A stretch of 64,000 bases of DNA, from assembly GCA_963698255.1 (NCBI GenBank), contig CAVOQD010000014.1:1-64000 (forward strand), in the 5' to 3' direction. Every line of letters begins with the position of its first letter. Positions within the stretch are counted from its first letter, which is position 1. The DNA is from JAWKOK01 sp963698255. Lineage in GTDB: Bacteria > Chloroflexota > Anaerolineae > Caldilineales > Caldilineaceae. A model generated the notes under the pieces. The model searched no databases. It was not told the DNA's origin and saw only the letters and a list, made by a program, of their open reading frames with translations. This document shows, in pieces, positions 42,030 to 51,791 of this stretch. A program made the position numbers and the translations under genes.

Positions 42030-42794
42030 ATGCAAACACCGGTCTTGACCGTTCTCGAAGAAGATAAGCACGCCTGGTTCGCTGGACGTACGCGTGCCAT
42101 CCTCAAATACCTGGATCTGGAGATGGTGCCGAAAAAGCCTGGTGTCAAGCGCACAGTGCTGGACGTGGGCGGCGGGGCCGGCAACATGGCCCACCATCTG
42201 GCCCACTACGGCGATGTCGTCAGCGTGGACTACAGCCCGCGACCGTTGCCGGTCGCTGCCCAGCGCGGGCTGGACGCCTGTCAGGGTTCGGGCAGCGAGT
42301 TGCCCTTTGGCGACGACCAGGTTGACCTGGTGGCGCTGCTGGACACGGTCGAGCATATCGCCGACGAGTTTGGTGTTTTCGACGAGTGTCTGCGTGTGCT
42401 TCGTCCGGGCGGCAAGCTGATTGTGACAGTGCCGGCGTTCATGTGGCTGTGGAGCTACAACGACGAGATCAACGACCACGAGCGTCGCTACACCGTGCCC
42501 CAACTGAGGCAGAAGCTCGAACTGAGCGGCTTCAACGTGTCACGGATCAGCTACAACAGCTTTTTCCTCTTCCCTGCCATTGCCGGCATCCGCCTATTGC
42601 GCCCCTACAACCCGGATCTGGAGAGCCCTCACTTAACTGAGGAAGAGGATGTCTACCAGGTCGAGATGGAGCCGATCCCGGAGCCGATCAACTCGGTGTT
42701 GCACATGGTCGGCTGGATGGAGGCCGAGATGTTGCAGCTCGGGTCGCTGCCCTTTGGGACTAGCGTGATCTGTGTGGCCGAGAAGCCGCTTTGA
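42030..42794 (+). CDS. Class I SAM-dependent methyltransferase
   Basis: 254 residues from the ATG at 42030, chosen because AGGAGG lies 8 bases upstream; the open frame extends further back without a site. It has the standard Methyltransf_11 motifs: VLDVGGGAGNMAHHLAHYG (I), VVSVDYSPRPLPVA (II), DLVALLDTVEHIAD (IV) and LRPGGKLIVTVPAFMWLW (VI), followed by NDEINDHERRYTVPQLRQKL, common in methyltransferases near glycosyltransferase genes. The acceptor is unknown. It opens a likely operon with the MBL, GNAT and GT-C genes. Confidence 0.85.
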   Translation: MQTPVLTVLEEDKHAWFAGRTRAILKYLDLEMVPKKPGVKRTVLDVGGGAGNMAHHLAHYGDVVSVDYSPRPLPVAAQRGLDACQGSGSELPFGDDQVDLVALLDTVEHIADEFGVFDECLRVLRPGGKLIVTVPAFMWLWSYNDEINDHERRYTVPQLRQKLELSGFNVSRISYNSFFLFPAIAGIRLLRPYNPDLESPHLTEEEDVYQVEMEPIPEPINSVLHMVGWMEAEMLQLGSLPFGTSVICVAEKPL

Positions 42795-42880
42795 GATGAC
42801 AGGGTGAGGGGGTGAGGTAGATACTCACTTTGTCACCCTAATCACCCATCAATTCCCGAATGCTCACAGAAACCAAACCA

Positions 42881-43592
42881 ATGACCAAGATCGTCCCGTT
42901 CCGCACCGGCCTCTGGCTAACCGAATTGAGTCTTGACGAAGTTCGACGTACGCGGAGCGATCATCGTTGGAGCGCAGCGCGTCCTGATCTGGGACACGCT
43001 CTCGCATCCGCGTGATATGGCCGCCGTGAGTCAGTTCCTGGAGCGCCAGGATCTTGCTGACCGCCGGTTGATGGTCGTCTACAGCCACGCCGACTGGGAC
43101 CATGTCTGGGGCACGGGTGGATTGCCTGCGGGCGTCCCCATCATCGCCCACGCGTCCTGCAGGACGCGCTTTGACGACGATGTGCCGCTCTATTTGGCTG
43201 AGTTTCGCAGCAAGACACCCGGACGCTGGGACGAGGTGACTTTGGTCCCGCCGACGATCACGTTCGCCGATAGCCTAGCCATCGATCTGGGCGGCGTCAC
43301 CGTCGAGCTGTCAAACCTGCCCGGCCACACTGAGGACTGCCTGGTCGCTTTCGTGCCCCAATGGGGCGTGCTGCTGGCCGGCGACACTGTCGAGACGCCT
43401 TTTCCGCTGCTCGATGAGACGCTGCCGGTCCAGCCATGGATCGACCGGCTGGCCGAATGGGCCGGGCGCGCGGATGTGGAAACAGTCATCCCCTGCCACG
43501 GTGAGTTCGGGGGGCGTGAGCTGATTGAAGGCAACATTGCCTACCTTGCGCGGATTACTCGATGGTTCTGCCGGGACGAAGAGCGGCGATGA
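42881..43592 (+). CDS. MBL-fold metallohydrolase
   Basis: About 236 residues. The metal-binding signature is the SHADWDH variant of HxHxDH, with further ligands in LPGHTEDCLVAF, GVLLAGDTVE and VIPCHGEF. It matches the glyoxalase-II-like/beta-lactamase superfamily; the substrate cannot be told. The N-terminus is MTKIVPFRTGLWLTELSL from the ATG at 42881; one extra base near 42,932 separates it from the rest (span 3n+1). Confidence 0.83.
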
Positions 43593-43647
43593 TGACCGTT
43601 TCTATCAGACGAGCCACGTCGAAAACCTACGTAAAGCGCAGGCTCAG

Positions 43648-44160
43648 GTGATTCGAATCCGGCCGGTGGACGAGTCGGATCGGGCAACCGTCGAAAGGAT
43701 CATGCTGGATGAATGGGGCGGCGACATTCAGGTCGTTAACGGGGAACTGTTTCGAGCGACCGAGCTTCCCGGTTTCCTGGCGGAGCAGGACGACAAGGTC
43801 GTCGGTCTGATCACCTATCGTTTCATGGATGACGAGTGCGAGATCACGACGCTGAACAGCATGGCTCCGGGCCGAGGCATTGGTCGCCGCCTGATCGACG
43901 CCGTCATCGACATCGCCCAGCAGGCGAACTGCAACCGCGTGACTGTCGTTACCACCAACGACAATTGGCCCGCTCAGCGACTCTATCAGCGTACCGGCTT
44001 CGTACTGTCACAAGTGCGAATAGACGCTGTGGCGCACTCACGGACGCTCAAAGCGGGCATCCCACTCACCGGCATCGACGACATGCCCATCCGTGATGAA
44101 CTCGAATTCGAGCTGTCGCTGAACGACAGCCGCCAACCGCACGCCGGTAACCCAATCTGA
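43648..44160 (+). CDS. GNAT-family N-acetyltransferase
   Basis: About 170 residues. It has the GNAT core with the acetyl-CoA loop in MAPGRGIGRRLIDAVIDIAQ, preceded by VGLITYRFMDDECEITTL and followed by VTVVTTNDNWPAQRLYQRTGF. The substrate is unknown. The start is unsure: GTG at 43648 is nearest to the domain (VIRIRPVDESD), while a tandem ATG at 43589/43592 in another frame would be usable if one more sequence error is present. The stop overlaps the next gene's ATG by one base. Confidence 0.78.
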   Translation: MIRIRPVDESDRATVERIMLDEWGGDIQVVNGELFRATELPGFLAEQDDKVVGLITYRFMDDECEITTLNSMAPGRGIGRRLIDAVIDIAQQANCNRVTVVTTNDNWPAQRLYQRTGFVLSQVRIDAVAHSRTLKAGIPLTGIDDMPIRDELEFELSLNDSRQPHAGNPI

Positions 44161-47099
44161 TGAAAAATCGACCTACTACCTGGCGTGTGCATGCCGTTGT
44201 CCTGGCTGCCTATGCCGTCCTGAGCCTCATACTCTCCTGGCCGCTGGTTGCCAAACTGGGCACCCACGTGCCCGGCATCGCGCAGTGGGCCTTTGATGAG
44301 TCGACCTTCATCTGGAACATCTGGACGCTCAAGACCGCACTGGTCGACACGCTCAGTAATCCGCTGCACAGCGAGCTGATCTGGTATCCCCTGGGCATCG
44401 ATCTGATTCTCTACACCTACAACTTTTTCCACGCGCTGCTTGCCCAGCCGCTGATGCTGGCCTTCAGCCTGCCGGTGGCCAGCAATCTGGCTCTGCTCTT
44501 CAGCACCGTCTTCAGCGCCTATGGGACGTTCCTACTGATCGTCTATCTGCTGCGAAAGCTGGGGAGCGGCAGTGCCTCCACAGCGCGCTCACGGACGCTG
44601 ATCTATCTGGCGGCCTTCGTCGGCGGCATCGCCTACGCCTTCGCCAGCAATCGCGCCATCTACGCCGCCCTGGGCCACTACGACATGGTCACGACCCAGT
44701 GGATCCCCTTCTACGCGCTCATGCTGCTGCGCATATTCGACGGCGAACTCTCGGCCAACCACCGTCGCAACGCCGCCATCCTGGCCGGCATCTTCTTCGC
44801 TTTCAACGGTCTGGCTGAGATGATCACTGCCGTCTTCTTGGCGATTTTCACGTTGATCGTACTGGTTGACTATCTGGTGCGGCTTTGGAAAGAGCGGAGA
44901 ACGAAGAGCGAAGAACAAAGATCGGATAGCGGAGGTATTGCCGTACTTGGAACGGATGCCAATGTCGAAACCTCTCCGCCAGCCGATCTTCGATCTTCGT
45001 TCCTCAATCTTGTTTTCCTTGGCATCACCGCCTTCCTGCTCTGGGGCCTCGTTCTCGTCCCCGTGCTCAACCAGTTCCTGACCGACAATTTCTCGCTCAA
45101 GGGCTGGGGCGAGGCGATTCCGCTGAGCACCGATCTGCTGGGCTGGTTCACGCCGACGACGCTGCATCCGATCTTCGGCGGCGATCTGATCACTGAGCTG
45201 CGACGCGTGCAGTTGCGCGCGCTGGAGATGGGCGTCACCGGCTTCCGCGATCTCAACACGGTCTTCCTGGGCTGGGTCACGCTGGCCGTGGCCCTGGTCG
45301 GCGTCTTCGCCTATCGCAGCAAGGTGCGCATCTGGATCTGGACGTCGATCATTTTCGGCCTTTTCACGCTGGGGCCTTTCCTCCAGATCAACGGCGAATA
45401 CCAGTTCGACCTCGACGGCGTCGACGCCACCTTTCCGCTGCCCTATGCCCTGCTCCACTACGTGCCCATCGTCAAAGCCAACCGCGCGCCCAATCGCAAC
45501 AGCGTGTTGCTGATGCTGGGGCTGGCGGTGCTGGTCGGGTATGGGGTGTTTTGGGCGATGGGGAAGATTGAGGAGAAACGAAGATCAAAGATCGAAGATC
45601 AAAGAACAGGCTCTGCGCGTCGAGAGCCGCTCTTCGCTCTTCGATCTTCGATCCTTGCTCTTTCCCTGGCGCTGCTCATCATCTTCGAACACCTCACCAT
45701 CCCCGCTCCGCTGTCGGATGCGCGCATCCCGGCGGTCTATGAGCAGATCGCGGCCGATCCGGCGGCGGTCAGTGTGATGCAGGTGCCGCTGGGCTGGCGC
45801 AATAGCTTTGGCGTGCTGGGGCCGGAGCGCACCCAGCTTCAGTACTATCAGACGGCCCACGGCAAGCCTATGCTGGGCGGCAACATCAGCCGTGCGCCCG
45901 ATTTCAAGATGGGCTACTTCGAGCGGATACCCTTCTTCAATGCGCTTGACCCAGATTGAGTTTGGCGGCGAGGTGCCACCTGAGACACTGGAGGCCGCGC
46001 AGTGCCCAAGCCGCCGAGTTGATGTATCTCTACAACACCGAGTACGTGCTGCTCTATCCGCCTATTCCTGAGCGCTATCCCTATGCCGACCACTGGCAGG
46101 ACGCCTGGGATTGGGTGCAGGCGACCGTGCCGCTGGAGGAAGAGCCGTTCTGGGCCGAGGATGGCATCGAGGCCTATCGGGTGATCCAGCCCGAGGGCGA
46201 GGATCGCTTCACGCTCGACCTGGGCGAGCCCGGCACCTTCCCCTATCGAGGCGAAGGCTGGGACGAGGCCGAGACGGATCAGCCCTACGAGACGCCTGCC
46301 ACATGGGCCTTGGGCGAAGCGAGTCGTCTCTTCGTGCCGCTGCGCCAGGTCGATCCGGACGCCACGTACACGCTGAACGTGCGTCTGCGTCCCTTCGCCT
46401 ATCCCGGCAGCGTGGCGCAGACGGTGGCCGCAACGGTCAACGACGCCGATCTGGAGTCGGTAACACTCTCTGATGATTGGCAGGAAGTTGTTTGGCAAGT
46501 GCCCGGCGCTGATCTCATCGACGGGCTGAACCGGGTCGAGCTGACATGGGACCATGCCGCCTCGCCGCGTGAGGTGGTCGGCGGCAGCCGATTCATCGGC
46601 GAGACCGGCGTCGAGTTGCCGGTGGATGCCGACATCAAGGCCTTTGCCGACGGCGCCTTCATGGCGCTCTTCGACGAGGAGGGCGAACAGACCGACGCCT
46701 CGGCGGGCCGGCGCGGCATCAATGTGACGGTGTTGGATGAGCGTAGCGGCGAGGTGTTGGAGAAGACCGGCTTCGACACGGCGGCCAATGTCTACGAGAG
46801 CCAGGCGCTGGTCGATTTCCTGGCCGGAGTCGAGGCCGGGCGCATCGTGCTGGCCGCCAGCAGCGGCGACGCCACCGCCCACCTGACCGACGACGCCATC
46901 ACAGCCTTGCAGTCACTGGGCGCAGCCATCACGCTGGAGCAACTTGAGGGCAACCATTTCGCACTCGTGGGCGTGCAAGGGCGCCACGCCGGGCAGCGCA
47001 GCGCTGGTGATCGATCCCAACGAAGCGTTCCTACGCATCAGCCTGAATCGGGATCGACGCCCGTTGGCCGCGGCGGTGGATTGGGTAGAGGTGAAGTGA
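44160..47099 (+). CDS. GT-C-type membrane glycosyltransferase with C-terminal ILEI domain
   Basis: About 979 residues. The N-terminal half has some 11 TM helices with a first-loop acidic motif (AFDESTFIWNIWTL), as in GT-C lipid-sugar-dependent transferases of the YfhO/ArnT type. The soluble C-terminal half includes a beta domain (LNVRLRPFAYPGSVAQTV) and then, near 46,714-46,990, an ILEI/FAM3-like domain (GINVTVLDERSGEVLEKTGF, RIVLAASSGDATAHLTDDAI, LGAAITLEQ, FALVGVQG). Breaks near 45,950, 46,000 and 46,980 sum to a codon. Two hydrophilic loops (44,886-45,012 and 45,566-45,662) are encoded by inverted-repeat DNA. Likely a surface glycan transferase. Confidence 0.78.
44886..45012. repeat. In-frame inverted repeat within GT-C gene (first)
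   Basis: Left arm GAACGAAGAGCGAAGAACAA with AAGATCGG, right arm CCGATCTTCGATCTTCGTTC. They are imperfect reverse complements that stay in frame and encode a charged loop (ERRTKSEEQRSDSG ... PADLRSSFLN) between two TM helices. Confidence 0.6.
45566..45662. repeat. In-frame inverted repeat within GT-C gene (second)
   Basis: Left arm GAAGATCAAAGATCGAAGAT, right arm CTCTTCGATCTTCGATCCTT. This is the same sequence family as the 44,886 element, again in frame and in a charged loop (EEKRRSKIEDQRTGS ... LRSSILALS) just before a TM helix. Confidence 0.6.
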
Positions 47100-47100
47100 A

Positions 47101-47202
47101 ATAGTTAATGGTGAATTGATAATGCTCAATTGTTAATGAGATGATCGGCGCACAGGAAATCGCATTAGCAATTCACAATTAACCGTTCACCATTAACCAT
47201 TA
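47101..47202. repeat. Inverted repeat of the TTAATGG/TCAATGG family
   Basis: Arms AGTTAATGGTGAATTG and its near reverse complement CACCATTAACCATTA frame a further pair (CAATTGTTAATG / AATTCACAATTAACCG). It lies between convergent genes, and its right end contains the TAA stop of the minus-strand mannosyltransferase gene. It may serve as a bidirectional terminator. Confidence 0.6.
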
Positions 47203-47961
47203 CCTTCCTCTTTTCCACCACGCCACCATCCAGTCCCACGGCAACGCGCTCGTACGCAGACGGATCAACGTGTAGAACGCCTTGTAGATCTCATTCTTGC
47301 TGATCTTGCTGGCGCCTTCGGTGCGGTTGACAAAGGTGATGGGGACTTCGGCTGCGCTGAAGCCGGCCCGCTGGCAGCGGTAGGCCATCTCGACCAGAAA
47401 GCTGTAGCCGCTGCTGAAGATCTCGTCCAGGGGGATGGTCTCCAGCACGCTGCGGTGATAGCAGCGGAAACCGGCCGTGCAGTCACGGATGGTCACGCCC
47501 AGCAGGATGTGGGCCAGCCAGTTGGCCACATAGCTGACAAATTTGCGCATGGGCGTCGAGCCGACAACCTGGCCGCCGCGCACATATCGGCTGCCGACCA
47601 CGAGATCGATGCCCGTGGACGCGCGGTCAATGAGATCAGGCACACTCTGGGGATTGTGGCTGAAGTCGGCGTCCATGGTGCCGATGTATTGATAGCCCTG
47701 TTCCAGTCCAAACTGGAACCCGGCCTTGTAGGCCGTGCCCAGCCCCAGCTTGCCCGAGCGATGAATGACATGGACGCCTTCATCGCAGGCGGCAATGGCG
47801 TCGGCGATGTGGCCGGTGCCGTCGGGCGAGTTGTCGTCCACAATCGCCACATGCACATCGCCGGGCAGCGCGCGCAATTGCCCGATCAGACGGGCCAAAT
47901 TTTCACGTTCGTTGTAGGTCGGCACGATCATCAGCGCCGTTCCCGACCAGGCTGGGGCCAT
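47200..47961 (-). CDS. Polyprenol-phosphate mannosyltransferase (DPM1-like GT2)
   Basis: A complete 253-residue protein. It has ALMIVPTYNERENLARLIGQ, VAIVDDNSPDGTGHIAD, GTMDADFSHNPQSVPDLI (DxD-type motif) and VVGSRYVRGGQVVG, then GFRCYHRSVLETI and EVPITFVNRTEGASKISKNE, the classic dolichyl-phosphate mannose synthase pattern without C-terminal TM helices. It charges undecaprenyl phosphate with a sugar (mannose or glucose) that GT-C enzymes use on the outer face; two GT-C-type genes lie on either side. Confidence 0.92.
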   Translation of the reverse strand: MAPAWSGTALMIVPTYNERENLARLIGQLRALPGDVHVAIVDDNSPDGTGHIADAIAACDEGVHVIHRSGKLGLGTAYKAGFQFGLEQGYQYIGTMDADFSHNPQSVPDLIDRASTGIDLVVGSRYVRGGQVVGSTPMRKFVSYVANWLAHILLGVTIRDCTAGFRCYHRSVLETIPLDEIFSSGYSFLVEMAYRCQRAGFSAAEVPITFVNRTEGASKISKNEIYKAFYTLIRLRTSALPWDWMVAWWKRGR

Positions 47962-47981
47962 CAGTTGCTACCGTAAAGAAT

Positions 47982-48109
47982 TTTGCCACAGATAAACGCA
48001 GATTTTCACAGATAAGACACGGATGATTTTATGACGTCTCTGGGTACTCATAACGCCATCCAAGGGCATCTGTGAAAATCTGAGGCTATCCGTGTTCATC
48101 TGTGGCAAA
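47982..48109. repeat. Inverted pair of CCACAGAT-type repeats
   Basis: The copy at 47,982-48,026 (TTTTGCCACAGATAAACGCA onward) and the opposite-strand copy at 48,067-48,109 (ending ATCTGTGGCAAA) face each other across 40 bases in the divergent gap between the DPM1-like and DUF2723 genes. A third copy is in thrC. Confidence 0.7.
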
Positions 48110-48169
48110 TGCTTTTTCAAGATTTCGCTACAGGACATAAACCCAAAAATTATCCGCCAAAGAGCATCT

Positions 48170-50290
48170 ATGGTCAAGTTTAACCCGTTGAGTCGTGCAG
48201 ACAGACAGATCGCTATCCTTCTGCTGGCGTTTACGTTTGCCGGCTATCTGCGCATGATCGCGCCGGATGTGCTGTCGGGCGATGCCGGTGAATTCCACTT
48301 TGCCGCCTGGAACTGGGGACTGGCCCACCCGACCGGCTACCCGCTCTATCTGCTGGTGGGCGGCGCGTGGCAACGTCTGCTCGGGCTGGTGGGCATATCG
48401 CCTGCGTGGGCGCTCAACGCGCTCAACGCGCTGACCGGGGCGGTCGCGGTCGCATTGACCTATCTTGTGGTGCGCCGCTGGCTGATCGGTCCGGTGGTCG
48501 TCAGCCGCATTGCCGCACTCTTCGCCGCCGTCTATCTGGCCGCCAACCCGACCTTCTGGAGCCAGAGCCTGATCGCCGAGGTCTATCCGCTCTACGTCGT
48601 CTTCCTGCTGCTGATCCTCTGGGTCGCACAGGGATTGGCGATCGAGTCGCCAGACGATGAAAACGATAGCCTCTCGGCGTCACGTCATCGCAACCAACTG
48701 CTTCTGCTCTTCTTTCTGGTCGGCCTCTCGCTGACACACCATGCCATGATCTTGCTCTTCATCCCTGGGCTGCTGCTCTATATTTGGATGGTTGATCGAG
48801 CGTTTTGGCGCTCGCCTGGGCTGATTGCCGGGTGTCTGCTGGCGGCGGCATTGCCCCTGCTGCTCTACCTCTACATTCCGCTGCGCAGCGGTCCCGGAGG
48901 CCTCGCCCTGGTATCATCAACGGCTGGGCGACACGACGCTGACACTCTACAGCAATAGTTGGCAGTCGTTTGTGGACTTTGTCACGGGACGTTCGATCTC
49001 GGTCGGCTTCAACGGTCCGATTGAGGCGCTGGGCAACCTGCCGCAGGCGTTGTTGCTTTGGAAGCTGAACTTCAATTGGGCGGGGTTGATTCTGATCGCC
49101 GTCGGGCTTGGCATGTTGGTCTGGCGTAAGCGCTGGCCGGTGCTGGTGCTGACCGGTCTCTACGCGCTGCTTCAGGGTCTGTTCAACCTGTTTTACGGCA
49201 TCGGCGATATTCTGGTCTACTACATCCCGCTCTATTTGATGGCGGTCATTTGGATCGGCTTCGCCGCCCAGGCGATCGGGCTCGGCTTCCAGTTCGATGC
49301 TGAAAAGGCCGGGGAGGATGTCGGTGACACCGTTGGTGAGACTGCCGAAGGGACCGTCGTGGCCGATGGCGCGACTGCGGCTGATGGCGGGTCAGTCTCT
49401 GAGACGGACGAGAACGAGAACGAGAACGAGAACGAGAAGAATCATACGGGCGAACAAGACACTGCGCTAACGTCCCCCGCCCTTACACCCACCGCCACCG
49501 TCGGCCTCATCTTTCTGCTCATTCTCTTTCTGCTGCCGCTGCGCCAACTTCGCGCCTATTCGCCGCAACTTGATCAGTCGAACAGCAGCGGCACGCGCCA
49601 GCGCTGGGAGACGATCTTGGCCGCCGAACCGCCGGCCGACGCCGTGCTGGTCAGCAACGACCGCAACGATATCGTGCCTCTCTTCTACTTGCAGAATGTA
49701 GAGCAGCGTGGCCAAGGCATGACCGGCCTCTTTCCGTTGATAATGCCCGGGCAATCGCTTCGCCGACATCGGCGCCACCGTCGACACAGCGCTGATCGAT
49801 GGCGGCGATCAGCCGGTTCTTCTGATCAAAGAGATGCCGGGTCTGGAGATCAAGTACACGCTGTCGCCCCAGACGCCGCCGCTGGTCGAGGTGCTCGGCC
49901 CGGCCATCACTGCGCCGCCTGAGACGGCGGTCGAGCAGTCGCTGGGGCCGTTGCATTTGGCCGGTTACGACTGGGATGACAACGCTGACGGCACGGTGAG
50001 CGTCGATCTGCACTGGCGTGTTGATGGCCGTGTCGATTCCGACTACACGACGACGGTGCAACTATTCGACGCCGCCGGCGAGAAGATCGGCCAGGATGAT
50101 CATGCTCCCGGCGGTCGCTACTATCCGACGTCGTTCTGGAAGCCGGGCGAAATGCTCCTGGACAGCCACCAGATCGTGTTGGCGGAGGGCGCGACGCCGG
50201 CGACCATGCTCGTCGGCATGTATACTGGACCCGAGTTTGAACCGTTGGCCCCGCCGTTGGAAGATTCTGCTCTCCCTCGGTGTCGAATGA
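48170..50290 (+). CDS. DUF2723 membrane protein (O-mannosyltransferase-like GT-C)
   Basis: About 706 residues across three breaks (near 48,900, 49,750 and 50,265) that sum to a codon. The DUF2723 hallmark is in the first loop: LSGDAGEFHFAAWNWGLAHPTGYPLY. It is followed by about ten TM helices and, from about 49,320, a long acidic hydrophilic loop containing four GAGAAC hexanucleotide repeats (NENENENEK). The C-terminal soluble part (LEIKYTLSPQTPPLVEV, LHWRVDGRVDSDYTTTVQLF) is beta-rich. It probably transfers sugar from a polyprenol-phosphate donor, perhaps that made by the DPM1-like enzyme, to a surface acceptor. Confidence 0.82.
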
Positions 50291-50319
50291 ATGATCATGC
50301 TGGGCAGAATGGTCGGCAG

Positions 50320-50389
50320 TAGCACGACATTTATGTCGTAGCATACCGGCTCGTCCGGCAGCCGAGACTGCGACATCAATGTCGCACTA
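50320..50389. repeat. Paired small hairpins after DUF2723 gene
   Basis: ACGACAT-tt-ATGTCGT (50,324-50,339) and GCGACAT-ca-ATGTCGC (50,370-50,385) are related hairpins in inverted orientation, each next to a GTAG/CTAC end. They may terminate the gene or be a dispersed repeat. Confidence 0.6.
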
Positions 50390-50452
50390 CAAGGTAATCG
50401 AATAGGACCACGTTGTGTACGCCTGACTACAGGAATGCTTGTTTGGCGATTC

Positions 50453-50492
50453 TATACTGAGACAGTATAATTTCACTATAGAAAATATAGTG
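50453..50492 (+). promoter_or_regulatory. Promoter with two tandem palindromic operators before trxB
   Basis: TATACTG-aga-CAGTATA (50,453-50,469) overlaps a consensus -10 box TATAAT (50,466-50,471). Immediately downstream is CACTATA-gaaaa-TATAGTG (50,474-50,492). Both are perfect 7-bp dyads, about 40-60 bases before the ATG. The placement fits repressor control of trxB; no good -35 box at normal spacing is seen. Confidence 0.6.
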
Positions 50493-50530
50493 ACAGCTGA
50501 GCAGGTACAAGTGTACTGAGGAGAAAATAA

Positions 50531-51569
50531 ATGAGTGAATCAAATGGTTCAACCAACGGCGCCGGGCAGGATGCCGGCTCCATCGAAGATGTGATCATCG
50601 TCGGCAGCGGGCCTTCCGGTTTTACCGCCGGCCTCTATACCGCCCGCGCCAACCTGAATCCGCTGCTGATCACCGGCAACGACTACGGCGGTCAGGTCAG
50701 CATCACCTATGAGATCGAGAACTATCCCGGCTTTCCGGACAGCCTGAGCGGCCCGGAACTGGTCGAGCGCATGAAGACCCAGGCTGAGAAGTTCGGCCTG
50801 CGCGTCGAGTTCGACTACGTGACCGAACTGGTCGTCGATCAGCATCCATTCCTTGTGCGCACCCAGAACGGCAAGGAATACACGACCCGCTCGATCATCG
50901 TCTGCACCGGGGCGCGGCCGCGCTACTTGCAGATCCCGGGTGAGATGGAGCACATGGGCAAGGGCGTGAGCTACTGCGCCACCTGTGACGGCTTCTTCTT
51001 CCGCGGCAAGGATGTGCTCGTGGTCGGCGGCGGCGACAGCGCCGTCGAAGAGGCGCTCTTCCTGACCAAATTCGCCTCGCGCGTGCGCATCATCCACCGG
51101 CGCGATGAACTGCGCGCCAGCAAGATCCTGCAGAACCGGGCCATGAAGAACGACAAGATCGAATTCGTCTGGAATACGGTTGCTGACTGAGATTGAGGGC
51201 AACGATGACGGCCAAGTGACCGGCGTCAAGACGCTGGATACGGTGACCGGCGAGGAAGGCTATCTGGACACGGACGGCGTCTTTGTCTTCATCGGCCACA
51301 TTCCCAACAACGAACTGCTGGAGCACAAGCTCGAACTGGACGAGGATGGCCATCTGATCACCGATCGCGCCTCTCGCACCAATGTGGCGGGCGTCTTTGC
51401 CGCCGGCGAGATCATGGACAAGGTCTTCAAGCAGGTCGCCACCAGTGTGGGGCAGGGCTGCACCGCCGCCATTCAGACGGAGAAGTTCTTGGCCGAACTG
51501 GAGGAAGAGGGATATCCAGGCGCCGGCGATCCACGCGAGTTCGTGCAGCCGAAACGCGTGCTTGCGTAG
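50531..51569 (+). CDS. trxB: Thioredoxin-disulfide reductase
   Basis: About 345 residues. FAD site: VIIVGSGPSGFTAGLYTARA. The redox-active pair is in VSYCATCDGFFF. NADPH site: DVLVVGGGDSAVEEALFL with RIIHRRDELRA. C-terminal FAD motif: VAGVFAAGEIMDKVFKQVA, with Glu where most family members have Asp (AAGD). It reduces thioredoxin with NADPH. One extra base near 51,185 (gttGctgactg) splits the gene (span 3n+1). A GAGGAG ribosome-binding site precedes the ATG. Confidence 0.93.
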
Positions 51570-51590
51570 GTGTCATGAGAACTCGACATG

Positions 51591-51654
51591 TAGGTCCGAC
51601 TTGCAGTCGGACGATCTGGTTAACGGAGCTTGTCCGACTGCAATGTCGGACCTA
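51591..51654. repeat. Long hairpin repeat (TAGGTCCGAC family)
   Basis: Arms 51,591-51,612 (TAGGTCCGACTTGCAGTCGG and two more bases) and 51,632-51,654 are reverse complements except for one bulged base. Each arm contains an inner CCGACT-type dyad. It lies just after trxB and before its terminator. Confidence 0.75.
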
Positions 51655-51692
51655 CGATTTCCCATTCGCCTTGACGTGATCGTTTGACGAAC

Positions 51693-51726
51693 AAAGGGCC
51701 GCCGGTGACAACACCGGCGGCCCTTT
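51693..51726 (+). terminator. Rho-independent terminator of trxB
   Basis: A perfect 15-bp stem (AAAGGGCCGCCGGTG / CACCGGCGGCCCTTT) with a 4-base loop, 66 bases before the murJ start. The A-tract/T-tract ends allow function in both directions. Confidence 0.88.
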
Positions 51727-51791
51727 CGGTTTGCGACGAACTTCGCCTCTGTTTCGTTTGCATACTCTTCGCCTGTGCTACAATCGGGTTC

